A stretch of 64,000 nucleotides of DNA, taken from assembly GCA_030490835.1 (NCBI GenBank), contig CM059971.1, forward strand, positions 76,588,224-76,652,223, written 5' to 3'. Within the stretch, counting starts at the first letter, position 1. Each line of letters opens with the position of its first letter. The position numbers were made by a program, and so were the translations under genes. The notes below the pieces were generated by a model that was given only the letters and a program-made list of their open reading frames with translations, had not been told where the DNA came from and searched no databases. Positions 1 to 10,505 of this stretch are shown here, one piece after another. Source of the DNA: Annona cherimola. Taxonomy: Eukaryota; Streptophyta; Magnoliopsida; Magnoliales; Annonaceae.

Positions 1-145
1 GGAGAGGATGATCAAAGATCCAGTGAACAGTCAGTGTTGTGGGTAATCTCGCATGTCCTTTTTCGTTGGACGGTTGACTCTTATATAGATTTCTTATCTC
101 AATGTTCTTGATTTGATCAAGAGTACCACGATCAAAGATATTTAG

Positions 146-425
146 GGTGTGTTTGGCAATGAGAAAAAAATATCAACTTAAAACTTTTCAATCTAAAACT
201 TTTTACTCTCTATAATTATCATATTTTTTAATCATTTTTTCACATTTTCCCATACAACTACCCTACTTTTCAATCATTTCTACACAACTACCCATACAAT
301 TAACATATCTATTTTAACTTTATCATCTTTACTCCTCATCATTACCCCTATCATATCACATCATTTAACAATTTTTACTCTCCAAAACTTTTCATCGAAA
401 GTTTTATCCATTCCCAAACACGACT
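146..425 (+). mobile_element. GGGTGTGTTTGG-type MITE
   Basis: About 280 bp with inverted ends GTGTGTTTGGCAATG and CATTCCCAAACACGAC. This is the orientation I call forward ('aacttttcaatctaaaact', 'catacaactaccctacttttcaatcatttctacacaact', 'atcattacccctatcatatcacatcattt', the last two being interior landmarks). The family has no coding capacity. The ends and a TAA TSD at one copy (10048-10328) suggest a Tourist/PIF-Harbinger type; that class is inferred. Confidence 0.8.
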
Positions 426-448
426 TCTTAGTAAATATGCCTAATGAT

Positions 449-716
449 CATTTACGGCTGGTCTGAAATTCGGCCATTTAGACCAGCCCAAAAATATTTT
501 TTTTATTTTTTATAAATATGTCAATCTAGTTATATTTAATCTATAAATCAAGTTTTAGCATTTTGGGATATTTGTATATATTTATTTTAGATTTTTAAAT
601 ACGGTTGTGTTTAAAAATTCAAAATAAATATATACAAATATTCCAAAATGTTAAAACTTGGTTTATAAATTAAATATAACTAGATTAACATGTTTATAAA
701 AAAAAACATAAATGAT
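449..716. repeat. Foldback repeat with terminal hairpin
   Basis: A hairpin GGCTGGTCT...AGACCAGCC (about 459-487) is followed by long inverted arms: 'atatgtcaatctagttatatttaatctataaa' versus 'tttataaattaaatataactagattaacat'. The architecture is as in the hairpin-capped family, but the cap sequence differs. Confidence 0.6.
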
Positions 717-725
717 TGGTGCTCA

Positions 726-985
726 ATAAATATGGGACTTCTTCAAGCATTTTGTCAGATTGAGTATGTAAGATTCGACCGTTTGGAAGTAACATATAAG
801 GCCATAACAACACTAACATGGTAGAAATGACAAGACTATGTAGTGTTTCCTTGGAATGCATAGAAAGGAAGGAATCCACTTTAAAACAATTAGGCAACGA
901 TTAATTGGTAGGTTGCTAAATTCATCCAAGGTGTGAAGCCGCTCTTTCAAGGCGTAGAGGCCAACCGTAGTATGGGAGGTGCTAG
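726..985. other. Unassigned, left part
   Basis: No repeat copy recognised and no convincing frame. The stretch 1-145 is likewise unassigned. Confidence 0.4.
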
Positions 986-1084
986 TCTAACCATAGGTAA
1001 TGTAATACATGTTTCTAATACATTAATACATCATGTTTAGAATAAAAGGTTATTTGTGTTAATGTCAACTAGGAAATGACTCTA

Positions 1085-1174
1085 CAATGCATATAGATTA
1101 ACCTCCTTGGAGTCCAATGCATATAGATTAACCTCCTTGGAGTCCAATGCATATAGATTAACCTCCTTGGAGTC
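1085..1174 (+). repeat. 30-bp tandem repeat, three perfect copies
   Basis: The unit 'caatgcatatagattaacct' plus 'ccttggagtc' occurs at 1085-1114, 1115-1144 and 1145-1174 without change. Perfect identity indicates recent expansion. The equivalent place in the second copy of the larger duplication has one diverged unit. Confidence 0.95.
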
Positions 1175-1647
1175 CTTTCAAGAATTAGCTTTACTGTGAA
1201 GTCGACTCCATTATAAACTTATACCCTTTAAGGAGTGTATTTTTTAGGGCGCATAAGTTCACAGTGAAATGGACTCCAAAACACAATTGACTACTCAAAA
1301 GTGTATTTAACTGTCATTAAATTTCACCTAAAAAATTGGTGGGTATGCAAAATATCTAAAAATTATTGTCATAAATGCACAAAAATCATTTTACATTGAT
1401 TAAATTATCTTGTTTTTTAGTGTGTTTATCAATGGGAAAAGAAAAAACTTTGACCCTTATTTTTATATATACTTTTTGGTAAATTATCTTACTTTTCAAT
1501 CTTTCTTTATATTTTTCATATAATTACTATGTTTATTTCAGTCGAACCATAAGTAATGTAATATATGTTTATAATACATGATGTTTAAAATAAAAGATAT
1601 TTGCATTCATATCAACTACAGAATAAAGTCATTATGCATGTAGACTA

Positions 1648-1884
1648 TGTTGAGTGCATATTCTGCCTGGGATTATGCGCGTACGTGAGAGCTATAAATA
1701 AACATGTTGCCTATAGAGTTTAGCATCATAAAAAGTAGAAAGACATTCTGTTGTCTGTAAGAAGAAAGTTGTAATTGTAGATTGTTTAGTGAATTACTCT
1801 TTCTCCAGTGAGGTAAGCTTTTAACTGATCCACATAATTCTTTGTATTCTATGTATGTGCTTGCATCATATTCTCAACCTAACA
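1648..1884 (+). mobile_element. Solo LTR (237 bp), 5-bp TSD GACTA
   Basis: It starts TGTTGAGTGC, ends CTCAACCTAACA, and is flanked by GACTA on both sides (1643-1647, 1885-1889). It has a TATA-like CTATAAATAAAC at about 1691 and no interior. The neighbouring paralogous segment (about 1085-1130) carries the same flank joined without the insert (TAGATTAACCTCC versus TAGACTA...GACTAAACCTCC), so the empty site is preserved. Type (Copia-like) is inferred from the TGTTG ends. Confidence 0.78.
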
Positions 1885-2471
1885 GACTAAACCTCCTTAG
1901 ACCCCTTTTGAGGAATTAAGTTTACTTTGGAGTTGACTCCATTATAAACTTATATCCTTTAAAGAGTCACTCTCCTATAACTTTAAACTTCTTTTAAGGA
2001 GTAAGTCTAACACCAACTCCGCTCCTTCAAGAGGTATAAGTACACTGTGAAATAGACTCCATAATAATGTGGTCGACTACTTAAAAGTGTATTTAACTGA
2101 TGTTAGATTTCACCTAAAAAGTTGGTGTGAATGTAAAATATTAAAAAATTATTGTCATAAATGCAAAAAAAAATCATTTTACATAGATTAAATTATCTTA
2201 TTTTTAGTGTGATTAACAATGGGCAAAGAAATTTTTTTTTAACCACTTTACATTTTTGTATCTCTTACTTTTTAATATTTCTTCGTATTTTTCATATAAC
2301 AATTCTGTTTATTTTAACTTTATTTAGTTATTACACCATAATATCTCATCATTCTCTCATTTCCTTATAAATTTTGACCCTCGATACCTTTTTTTCTTTT
2401 TTTTTTAAAACCAAATAGCAAACGCACCCATATCACATGTCTCATGATTGATATTCAAGCATGTAGAATCG

Positions 2472-2837
2472 CGACTCTGATCCTATGTGCCCGGGAGCAT
2501 TAAGCTCTCAATGCTCTCGGGCGCATACACCCTTTTTTTAATTTTTTTTGAAATTTTTTTTCAAGATTGTTAATCTAGATGTATTTAATATATGTATAAA
2601 TTTTTACAATTTTTGGAGTATTTTAGATATTTATTTTTTATTTTTAAAAATTAGTGGCATTTTAGGTAATTTAAAATTATATAAAATGCCACTGATTTTC
2701 AAAAATTAAAAATAAATATCTAAAATACTCTAAATATGGTAAAAATTTATACATATGTTAAATACACTTAGATTTATAGTTTTATAAAAAAAAATTCAAA
2801 AAAATAAAAAAGGTGTATGTGCACAGGATCAGAGTCC
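2472..2837. mobile_element. Hairpin-capped foldback element, 9-bp TSD
   Basis: The termini are inverted repeats (GACTCTGATCCTATGTGC and GGACTCTGATCCTGTGCAC). The flanks GTAGAATCG (2463-2471) and GTAGAATTG (2838-2846) form a 9-bp TSD with one mismatch. The left end holds a hairpin (2485-2501 with 2509-2526), then long arms of about 150 bp that fold onto each other. 9-bp TSD and long TIRs suggest a non-autonomous Mutator-like element. No coding capacity. Confidence 0.75.
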
Positions 2838-2913
2838 GTAGAATTGATGCTCTCTCCTGAATGGAATGGGAAGCCAGTTGGTCAAAAAGCAATAGCTGCA
2901 AATCTAAAGGCGT

Positions 2914-3190
2914 GTATGTGACCGTTTTTATGATTGGAAAGAATAGTGTAATAGTTTTTAAATTAGTAGAAAATAATGTAACATAATAAAGATAATGATG
3001 AAAGGTAAAGATAATAAAATTAAAATAAATAGACTAGTTATATGAGTAGTCATGTAAAAATAATTGAAAAGATAGTTGTATAAGAAGATGTAATGTAATA
3101 ACTAAAAAATAGAGTAATTGCAAAGAATGCAAGGTTTTAGATTAAAAAATTTTGATATGAATTTTTTTTTTATTGTTGCCAAACATGCCT
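2914..3190 (-). mobile_element. MITE copy, diverged
   Basis: Reverse orientation, with 'gataatgatga..ggtaaagataataaa', 'tagtcatgtaaaaataattgaaaag' and the end 'ttgttgccaaacatgcc'. Confidence 0.65.
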
Positions 3191-3548
3191 TACACTGGTA
3201 TGTCCATTATTCATTTTCATGGTCATCCAAGAGTGAATAATGCAATGTATGAGGGGTAAGGTGAGAGGAGGAGAATAGCATCTAAATTAGCATTTAGATT
3301 TTATTTTTAAAATCTTACTTTGCATATTGCATATAATTCAATTTATACCTTTTATAATAAACATAAAAAAAATCAGATTTCGTCTTTAAATAATTAAAAG
3401 TCATAAAAATTATGCATTTAAGGGGTGTTGTGTCAACCAATAAAACCTTCCGTACTTAAACTTTCCAATTTAAAATTTTTTACATCATTTCTTCTTATAC
3501 GACTATCATATTTTTCAATCATTTCTATACAGCTACTTATACATTTAA

Positions 3549-6201
3549 TGTGAAACCTCAATCTTAGACACGTATAAAATCCTAGGGTTGTAACCCTAGG
3601 TAATGTATTAATAAAATATAAATTCATGAGTATGAAAATATGTGGGAATAGAGGTTAAAATAATTAATTATGAAATTCGGATGAATAGTGCACGTGAATA
3701 GTTAATGTGGGATTAAGGAATATGTTAAGTTAATCACTTTGGATTAACTTAATCATAAAAGATGAAAAAGAAAGCTTCCCACTAAAGGGCAAAAGTGCTT
3801 TTTGGATTAAAATAATAATTTTCTGATTTTTTTAGATTTTTGTGAAGAAAATGAAGAAAAATTCATATCTTGCAATCCGGACGTCGGATTGAGATGAAAT
3901 TTTTTATGGATGGCCAAAATATGATGATGAACATGATGAGTGGTCCAAGATTGATCAAAAATTATAAATTAAGGGTCAAGATGGAACGTCAATTAGAGAT
4001 GAAAAAAGGAAGCTTATCTTTTCATTTAATTCTTTTGAGTTTTATTTAAAATTAAATAATTAAAAATAAAAAAATTTAAATGCAAAGCTGCAAGGGTGGC
4101 TGGAAGTGCAGGGGCTGTGGAAAATGGAGCCAAATCCAACGGCTGAAAATTCATCCTCATCAATGATCAATGGCTAAGATTTAATTAGCCTAAATTAAAT
4201 AATTTTAAAAATAAAAAATTATGAAAAATAGGGCTGCCATAGGGGAGGCGTGATCAGTAGCTAGGGTGGATGCTCTTGGCTCAATGCACCTTTTAAAATT
4301 ATAAAAAATACATTTTATAATTTAATACCTCAAGCAAGGGGGGTAAATTCCAATTTGATGAAAAATCAAAAAGGATAAATAGGGGGCAGGGGTGAACGTC
4401 CAAGGCACTTCATCCCAGCTCCATTTGAGCATTTTTCACCCCCCCCCCACTACGTTTTAGCCTTGAGGAGGAAGAAGAGGAGAAAGTTAGAGAGAGAAAG
4501 TGTGAGAAAAAGAGGGATATCTCCACGTAGGGTAAGTGATTTCTTTTCAAATTTTTTTTGGGTGATAAGTAGAGTAAAACCATGCTTAGATAATGCCTAA
4601 TCATGAGAAAATAAGTAAATTTATAATGCTTAATTGAAATTATGCCGAAACATCGAAAATTTGGAGCGAAAATAGAGCAATCGGAAAAATCATGTATGAT
4701 GTGTAAATAATGCTCCAAATTTGATAAATGATTATTTGAGATGAATTATTATGATAAATATGATGTTAGAATGATGATATATTAATCTCATAATTTTTGG
4801 AATTAAGGATTATGCTTAAGTGAATTTATGTTGATTTTTAGTAATGATTTATTTAGCCACATTAATGATGATAAATTCAAAATGTATGAATTTTTCCATG
4901 ATATACTAAGCATAAGCTATGTCATGACATTTTTTATTTTTGAAAAAAATTATCAATTTTTGGAACCCATGAACAGTAACCCACGTGGCTGTGAACAGTA
5001 ACCTCGGGGGTGAACAGTACATGAACAGTAATTTGCTACAGTACTATGAACAGTAACAGCGTGATTTTGGGAAAATTTGAGATTTATTTTTATATTTTAT
5101 GATGATATATGGACGGAATTTTTAAAAGGATTTATGGATAAAAATTCATATAAGGAGGTAATGACCAAGTATCTTTATAAAATTAACCTCTATAGAAATG
5201 AGGTAATGGATGATTATAAAGCATGCATGGAAAGTAAACTAAGACATGAAATGATATAGATAAAATATCATTTTTCCTTGTATAGGAAAAAGAAAGGAAA
5301 AGGTGAAGGACACAAACTGAGGAGGTAAGCAAGCTATATGCTTTCTAAAATATTTTTAAATGATTGCAAATTGTTTGCTCACATGTTTTATGAATTATAT
5401 TTAAGGACGGTCATTCCTATAATGCTTTACATGAAATGATTGCTAACTGCTTGTTAAATTATTTTCTAAATGATTTATCAAGTTTTATGGAGCATGTCAT
5501 GTCGGCATATGTATGTATGAACATGGTGCACAAGGAAGAGGCTTTGGTGGAGGTAGTAAGCGGATCAAAGATTCCCCCTTCACTATTGCCAAGTCGTAAG
5601 GGCTGTGTGCCGGCGGCGTCCTCCCAGAAGTTAAAGGCACGAGGAAAGTCATGAATGAATGCATTATGTTCTCATAAAATGCATAAAAAGGTTTCTGTCC
5701 CATTAGTAATTGATCACTTGGTAAATGTCTCCTACCAAATGGGGAGACATGCATTTGAATGAAAGGAAAATGTTTACTTGCCAAAGAAAAAAGCTTATTT
5801 ACTGAGTATTATTACTCATATTTGTTTTCAAAATGACGAACAAGCTATGGAGTTGACTCATAAAGGATGCCAGGTAGAAATGACTTGCAAATTTAATGGT
5901 AATTCTATGTACGCGTCCAAAAAGACAAATGTATGATAATCATGTTAAAGACATGTTTTATGAATATTACAAACATGATTGTACTTATGTGAATTATTTC
6001 AATAAAAAGAATATATGAATGGTTTTATGGATGAGTTTATTATGAATAAAGTATATGTTTATGTGATGAAAGAAAAAAAAAATAGACGAGATCCAATTAA
6101 GTACCTGCCGCGTAATCAGGGCAACAATCTTGAGTCACATTTACCAATCGACAAGATCCTGGAATAAAGCCTATGTGGACGCTTCGGTTCGGGGCGCCAC
6201 A
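3549..6201. mobile_element. Large solo LTR (2.65 kb), 5-bp TSD TTTAA
   Basis: The insert begins TGTGAAACCTC and ends GCGCCACA, with perfect TGTG/CACA ends and TTTAA on both sides (3544-3548, 6202-6206). It contains no pol coding sequence. Features such as five 'gaacagta' repeats at 4971-5057 and a GC-rich end 'ttcggttcggggcgcc' are like the long LTRs of plant Gypsy elements (Tekay/Del type). A single copy without an interior is a solo LTR left by LTR-LTR recombination. It splits a small inverted-repeat element whose halves are 3420-3548 and 6202-6340. Confidence 0.8.
4971..5058 (+). repeat. Five 'gaacagta' repeats inside the large LTR
   Basis: The motif gaacagta(ac) occurs near 4971, 4993, 5013, 5023 and 5048, at irregular spacing of 10-25 bp. 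Such arrays are common in long plant Gypsy LTRs. Possible regulatory use is only inferred. Confidence 0.6.
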
Positions 6202-6340
6202 TTTAACATACTTATTTTAATTTTATTATTTTTACTCTTAATCATTATTTCGATAGTATAATATTATTTTTTCACATTTCAAAAACTTTTATACTAAAAA
6301 TTTTTTATCAAAAATTTTATTACTTCCAAGACATACCCGT

Positions 6341-6875
6341 GGCATGTAAAAATTGAGACGAATCACCTTTTTTTTTTATGTCAGAGACAAAGCACTTTGA
6401 TCAACATAAACAAAAAACTTTTGCTTATTTATTTTTATCTTGCCTGCGTCAAATCAATTCTCTATACATATATTTATGACTATATATATATATATTCCCA
6501 ATAAGTGTAAATATGGAGGATGAGTTGGACTTAAAAGAAAATATCAAAAATTTAAAAAAAAATACAACTGATTCTATATGACATGAGGAGAAATCATATT
6601 ATTTGAATTTTTATATACTCCACAATACATGTAAATGCATGAAGTTGTTCATAATTATATTTTTAAGATTGTTAATTATGAAAATTTTCAATTCATCTGA
6701 TTTTTGTTCATGGGCTAAACGAATAATTTTTAACATAATGTATAGATTGGATGTTAAAACAAATAAAAAATCAAGTGGTTCTATTTTACAACCAATTATA
6801 TCGAATTATTTCTCATATATATCACTAGCTAGTAATTTTTTATATGATACTGATACCCATGGCATGCATGCATAC
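6341..6875. other. AT-rich stretch downstream of the orphan exon
   Basis: No repeats recognised apart from a short (TA)n near 6482. If the orphan exon at 6876-6969 belongs to a gene, this is the start of its first intron. Confidence 0.4.
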
Positions 6876-6969
6876 CTTCATCTGGAGCAAGCAGCTGAGG
6901 AACCCCGCTTCCAAAATATCCAAGCAAATTGATCAGAACAAGCAGCAAAGCTACTCCCGTCGAAATCAT
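6876..6969 (-). CDS. Orphan signal-peptide exon of a second receptor kinase (candidate)
   Basis: On the minus strand ATG at 6969 opens MISTGVALLLVLINLLGYFG and then SGVPQLLAPDE plus one G, followed at once by a GTATGC donor (6875). It is a clear hydrophobic signal peptide, and the end (L-x-PDE, phase 1) matches exon 1 of the receptor kinase at 35682 (RLPDDE, phase 1) and the family pattern (LP.DEV). The 200 bp upstream (to about 7200, read leftwards) are GC-rich and unlike the surrounding repeats, as expected for a 5' UTR and promoter. No further exons are seen to the left, where the sequence is mostly repeats. The gene may continue beyond the window across a long intron, or this is a stranded first exon. 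The assignment rests on one short exon. Confidence 0.5.
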
Positions 6970-7281
6970 CGATCTTTTATACTTAATTTACCGACTCTCT
7001 GCAGCCGACCGATCGACCAACCCTCCGGCTTCACTTCCTACACAAAACAACTAACAGAGATGCATCTGCTTCGAGGAAGAGCGAGGCATGTATGAGAGAC
7101 TGAGAGTATCGAAGAAGGAGAGAACATACTAAAGAGCCACACGTACGTGATCCTGTTTTCCTCCCACGGAAAGTCAACGTGGAAGATTTTTTTCACATGA
7201 AAATTAGAAGGTGTGTTTGGCAACGACTTAAAATTAAAAGATTTCACATGATTCGCGTCTTAATTAACAATCTTACCTATC

Positions 7282-7580
7282 CACCAACCGAGACCGCAGC
7301 CGTAATAAGGCTTCAGCTGGGCTGCGGTCGTGGGTTCGAATCTCACGTTGGGATTTCGGCCCGGAAAAAATGGTGTGGGAGCTGTGGTCTCCCTTTTGGG
7401 TGGAGTGGGAGCTATGGTCTCCCTTTGGCTGGGTGGAAGTTGTGTCTTCATAATTCTTTAGTGGAGCTGTGTCTTCAAATTTCTTTGGAGGAGTTATGTA
7501 TCTCCGTATTTGTAAAAATGTCTTAGAATTATAATGTAATATGTGTTGAGATGTACGTAAATATAACCATAAAAAAAAAA
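7282..7580 (+). mobile_element. tRNA-derived SINE with 16-bp TSD
   Basis: Perfect 16-bp duplication AACAATCTTACCTATC at 7266-7281 and 7581-7596. The body has a B-box-like GGTTCGAATCTC (7333-7344) about 50 bp from the start and ends in an A-rich tail ('accat' plus A10). The middle contains repeated 'ggagct.tggtctccctttt' units. No protein. The A box is weak, but TSD, tail and B box together make the call firm. Confidence 0.85.
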
Positions 7581-7909
7581 AACAATCTTACCTATCTTAA
7601 TTTTTTTGGCATTATTACATATTTTCCGTTATTCTCGGGTACAAAAGTTCTGCTTACCACTTGATCAATTCACTTTAGTTCACATTATCTAAGTTCGGAA
7701 AAATTATATGAGATTTGGAAAAAGTTGTAGTCAAAGTGAAAAAATTAGGTTCTTAATTTTTCAAAATAACAAAAATATTTCTGAGAAATGAAAGATTATA
7801 TGACATCTTTATCCCATTTCAGATGTCAACAAAAATAAAATTCCTTTGCTCTGGAGTACGAATATAGTAGCCAGCGTATATCTAATGAAGTAGAATTATC
7901 ATTTCATCT

Positions 7910-8277
7910 ATAATGGTCAGAAATGAGTTAAAACATATTTTTTGTTTTTAAATTTTTTATAAAATCGTTAAAGTAGACGTTTAATCTATAAACTAATTTT
8001 TATCATTTTTGAAAATATATTTATTTCAAAATTTTAAACATAAGATATTTTAATTAGCCATGTTTCAACAATTTAAAATGACTTTCTATCAAAAAATAAT
8101 TAAAAATGACTAAAATTTTCTCTGTATTTAAAATATAAAATAAATATATAAATATCTTCAAACATAATAAAACTTAATTTATAAAAATATTGTTAGATTA
8201 ATAATTTTATAAAAAATTGAAAAAATTTAAAACAAATTTAAACTGTTTAGATTGATCTGAAATGATCAGACCTCTAT
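7910..8277. repeat. Foldback repeat
   Basis: Arms 'tttaatctataaac.aatttttatcattttt' and 'ataataaaacttaatttataaa...ttagatt' are inverted. The ends 'tataatggtcaga' and 'tcagacctctataat' pair. This is a diverged member of the same architecture. Confidence 0.5.
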
Positions 8278-8279
8278 AA

Positions 8280-9214
8280 TAATAAAAAAAATGCCTGAAT
8301 GGGATAGGTACCGTTTGAACATTTCATTATTCCACCCCATGTTGAGCACATATTCATGATGAATCCAAATCCACTCTATCCAATTCATTTAGAATCATTT
8401 ATTTAACTAAAAATTAAGTTTTATTTAAATTAAAATGTGCATAATTCATATATAAAATATAAAAACACCATAATAAAATAATTTAATTTATAAATCAATT
8501 TTAAAGTTGTAGATTCAAATTTAAATTTATAAAATTTTTATAAATCTTTTATCTAAATTTATATTGAGTTATTTGTATTCATGCCAACTTAAATAAAATA
8601 TTTGCATCTAGGACAATCAATTGTTATTCTTGCATTTATGTCAACACTTTCTTACATATTTCACGCGCGCATTTATATATGCTAACTCTCTTAGGTAGAG
8701 CATAATGGTTGTTTGTCGTCTTGTTAAATAGTCGACCCTACTTGGAGTGTACTGTCCATGACTTTTTTTGGTTGAGAAGGGGCCAACGCCCCAAAACTTT
8801 ATTAAAGAAAATTGAAAACTATACCAATGCAAATCTAGGTCCAATATGTTTTATAAAAAAAATCTAAGTCTAGTATTGAATAAAATATTCTGAATACTAC
8901 TAGAACGTGCAAAAGTCTACGGCACTCCAAGGGCCAAGAAGAGGCAAAATTCACTATCTTCAAAAGTTACGGAGAACACAGTTCAATGTAGAGATAACAT
9001 AAAAGAATTCATGGAGAGTGTGTATTATGTAGTGTTAACAATCTAAGGAATATTGAACAAGTTATGTTGCATTGAAGTTGGCATAGATACAAAATATTTC
9101 AAAAAATATTGACATAAATGCAAAATTAAAAATTAGTCAGCGTAGATACAAATGTTTTATTTTTAAGTTGGTGTGAATGCAAAATCACTTATATATTTTT
9201 TTATATATAAAAGG
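8280..9214. other. Unassigned AT-rich stretch
   Basis: Only the LINE-tail-like piece at 8763-8825 stands out; no coding potential seen. 9386-9700 is similar. Confidence 0.4.
8763..8825 (-). mobile_element. Possible LINE 3' UTR remnant
   Basis: The T-run followed by 'gaaggggccaacgcccc' and 'aactttattaaag' reads, on the minus strand, as AATAAAGTT...GGGGCGTTGGCCCC...A-run. This resembles the 3' UTR of plant L1 elements. No coding sequence is attached. Confidence 0.35.
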
Positions 9215-9385
9215 AATCACTCTGGTCCTACTACCTTTCAATATTAAAGAGAACAGAGATAGAGAGATCTACGTAATTTATTGTCAAAAAATTGTCTGTA
9301 CAAATTTTCCCACGAATAGCAGTAGAAGGGTTATCCCACCAAGACTGACGGTCCTCAAAAGAAAGCGAAACAACTTATATTTAAT
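9215..9385 (-). mobile_element. L1 LINE 3'-end relic
   Basis: The segment matches the 3' end of the L1 at 23.2 kb: 'aatttattg.caaaaaatt.tctgtaca' followed by 'ggttat.ccacca' and 'cctc.aaagaaa.cgaaac' occur in the same order as in 23213-23315. It is short, diverged and non-coding, with no intact poly-A tail visible. Confidence 0.6.
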
Positions 9386-9709
9386 AATAGAAAAGTTAAA
9401 CTAATTTAAGTAATTTTTTATACTTTATAATTTTATACCGTTTCAATACAAACCTCTGCGAAATTCAAACCACTCTGCAAGAAACTGGCGCAATTCAATC
9501 TTTCTGAAAATTTGCTTCTTATTCGCGTAAACAGCTGGAGGATTAACATTTTAAAATGGCAACAAAATAATTATCAAGGGTTTTTTCTTCTCAAAAGAAA
9601 AGTTGTTATATGCAAAAAAATAAAAAATAAAAAAATTGTTGCATACTGCTTATATTTTGTAGCATATAAAGATATGCTAAAAAAAGTTTTGTCGCCACCG
9701 ACTAGGTAG

Positions 9710-9870
9710 TAGGTGGCATCTCAGTTGGTCCCACACGATGGCATGACAGCTATATCTAGCCGGCCTGGGTTGGACTTTCCGCTCCTCCATGGGAGTGGAG
9801 CCTAGTCCTCATATACATAAATGAGAGGATATTGTCTCCCTTACGAATAGGTATGCGCTTATTATCTTCT
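9710..9870 (+). mobile_element. tRNA-derived SINE, family 2
   Basis: A-box-like TGGCATCTCAGTTGG near 9713 and B-box-like GGGTTGGACTTTCC near 9768, then 'ttgtctcccttacgaataggta' and 'cttattatcttc'. The downstream part matches the copy at 43815-43990. TSD not identified. Confidence 0.55.
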
Positions 9871-10047
9871 ACATGAAAAATATATAAAAATAATTGTGAA
9901 GTAGAAAGATTATAGGAAAGTTATTATTCTTTACTTACCGTAGGTACCAAACACATGCGTCAATATCAGGTCCAAAAGGGAGTTGGGGGGCCTTGGTTTT
10001 GACTTGAAGGCCAGAAGTGGGCCATGTTTAGAATGAAAGAAAATTAA

Positions 10048-10328
10048 GGGTGTATTTGGGAATGGATAAAACTTTTGATGAAAAGTTGTAGAGATGAGAA
10101 GTTGTCAAATAATGTGATATGATAGGGGGAATGATGAGGAATAAATAGGATAAAGTTGAAATAAGTAGGTTTGTTGTGTTGGTAGTTGTGTAGAAATGAT
10201 TAAAAAGTAGGGTAGTTGTATAGAAAAATGTGAAGAAATAATTAAAAAATAAGATAATTGTAGAGAGTGAAAAGTTTTAGATTGAAAAGTTTTAAATTGA
10301 CAACTTTTTACTGTTGCCAAACACACCC
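10048..10328 (-). mobile_element. MITE copy with TAA target duplication
   Basis: Ends GGGTGTATTTGGGAA and TTGCCAAACACACCC, flanked by TAA on both sides (10045-10047, 10329-10331). 281 bp, the best-preserved copy in the window. Confidence 0.82.
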
Positions 10329-10505
10329 TAAATGAGAAAAAATTTCTTAAGGCTAGAGTATCCAGATGGATGGGTTCGTACCTATCCATCTGACAATCGT
10401 ACAAGTGACAGGAGGGTCCTTCATTGTTTGTTGGACACGCCACTGAGGCCCTGTACGAAGACAAAGGCAACGGCGTTCATGTCTTCAGTTAGAATAGCAT
10501 TCTTT

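Larger units (their letters stand above)
990..2400. repeat. Diverged segmental duplication (990-1540 and 1550-2400)
   Basis: Blocks shared in order: 'gtaatgtaata.atgttt..aatacat', 'ttaacctcctt' / 'taaacctcctt', 'gactccattataaacttata.ccttta', 'actactcaaaagtgtatttaact' / 'actacttaaaagtgtattta', 'ttattgtcataaatgca' and 'ttaaattatctt'. No coding sequence. It may be part of an old unclassified element. Confidence 0.65.
3420..6340 (+). mobile_element. MITE copy split by the large solo LTR
   Basis: The left half (3420-3548) ends 'ctatacagctacttatacatttaa' and the right half (6202-6340) resumes 'tttaacatacttattttaatttta' and ends 'ttacttccaagacataccc'. Joined without the LTR it makes one ~265-bp copy in the order of 146-425. 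Confidence 0.75.

Noticed and set aside
1085..1174. Three identical 30-bp units as a CRISPR-like array
   Set aside because: There are no spacers; the units are directly adjacent, and the genome is clearly a plant's.
5436..5784. Overlapping + and - open frames near 5.5 kb as genes
   Set aside because: They lie within the solo LTR, overlap each other in antisense, and resemble no protein family.
3549..6201. A host gene with exons in the 3.5-6.2 kb block
   Set aside because: TGTG/CACA ends with a TTTAA duplication and no conserved protein frame indicate a solo LTR.
6603..7095. Plus-strand open frames over 6.6-7.1 kb as genes
   Set aside because: The coding signal in this region is the minus-strand signal-peptide exon; the + frames are its antisense and AT-rich flank.
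7179..7526. Open frame rich in Gly and Trp at 7.2-7.5 kb
   Set aside because: It is a translation of the SINE body, which is bounded by a TSD and an A tail.
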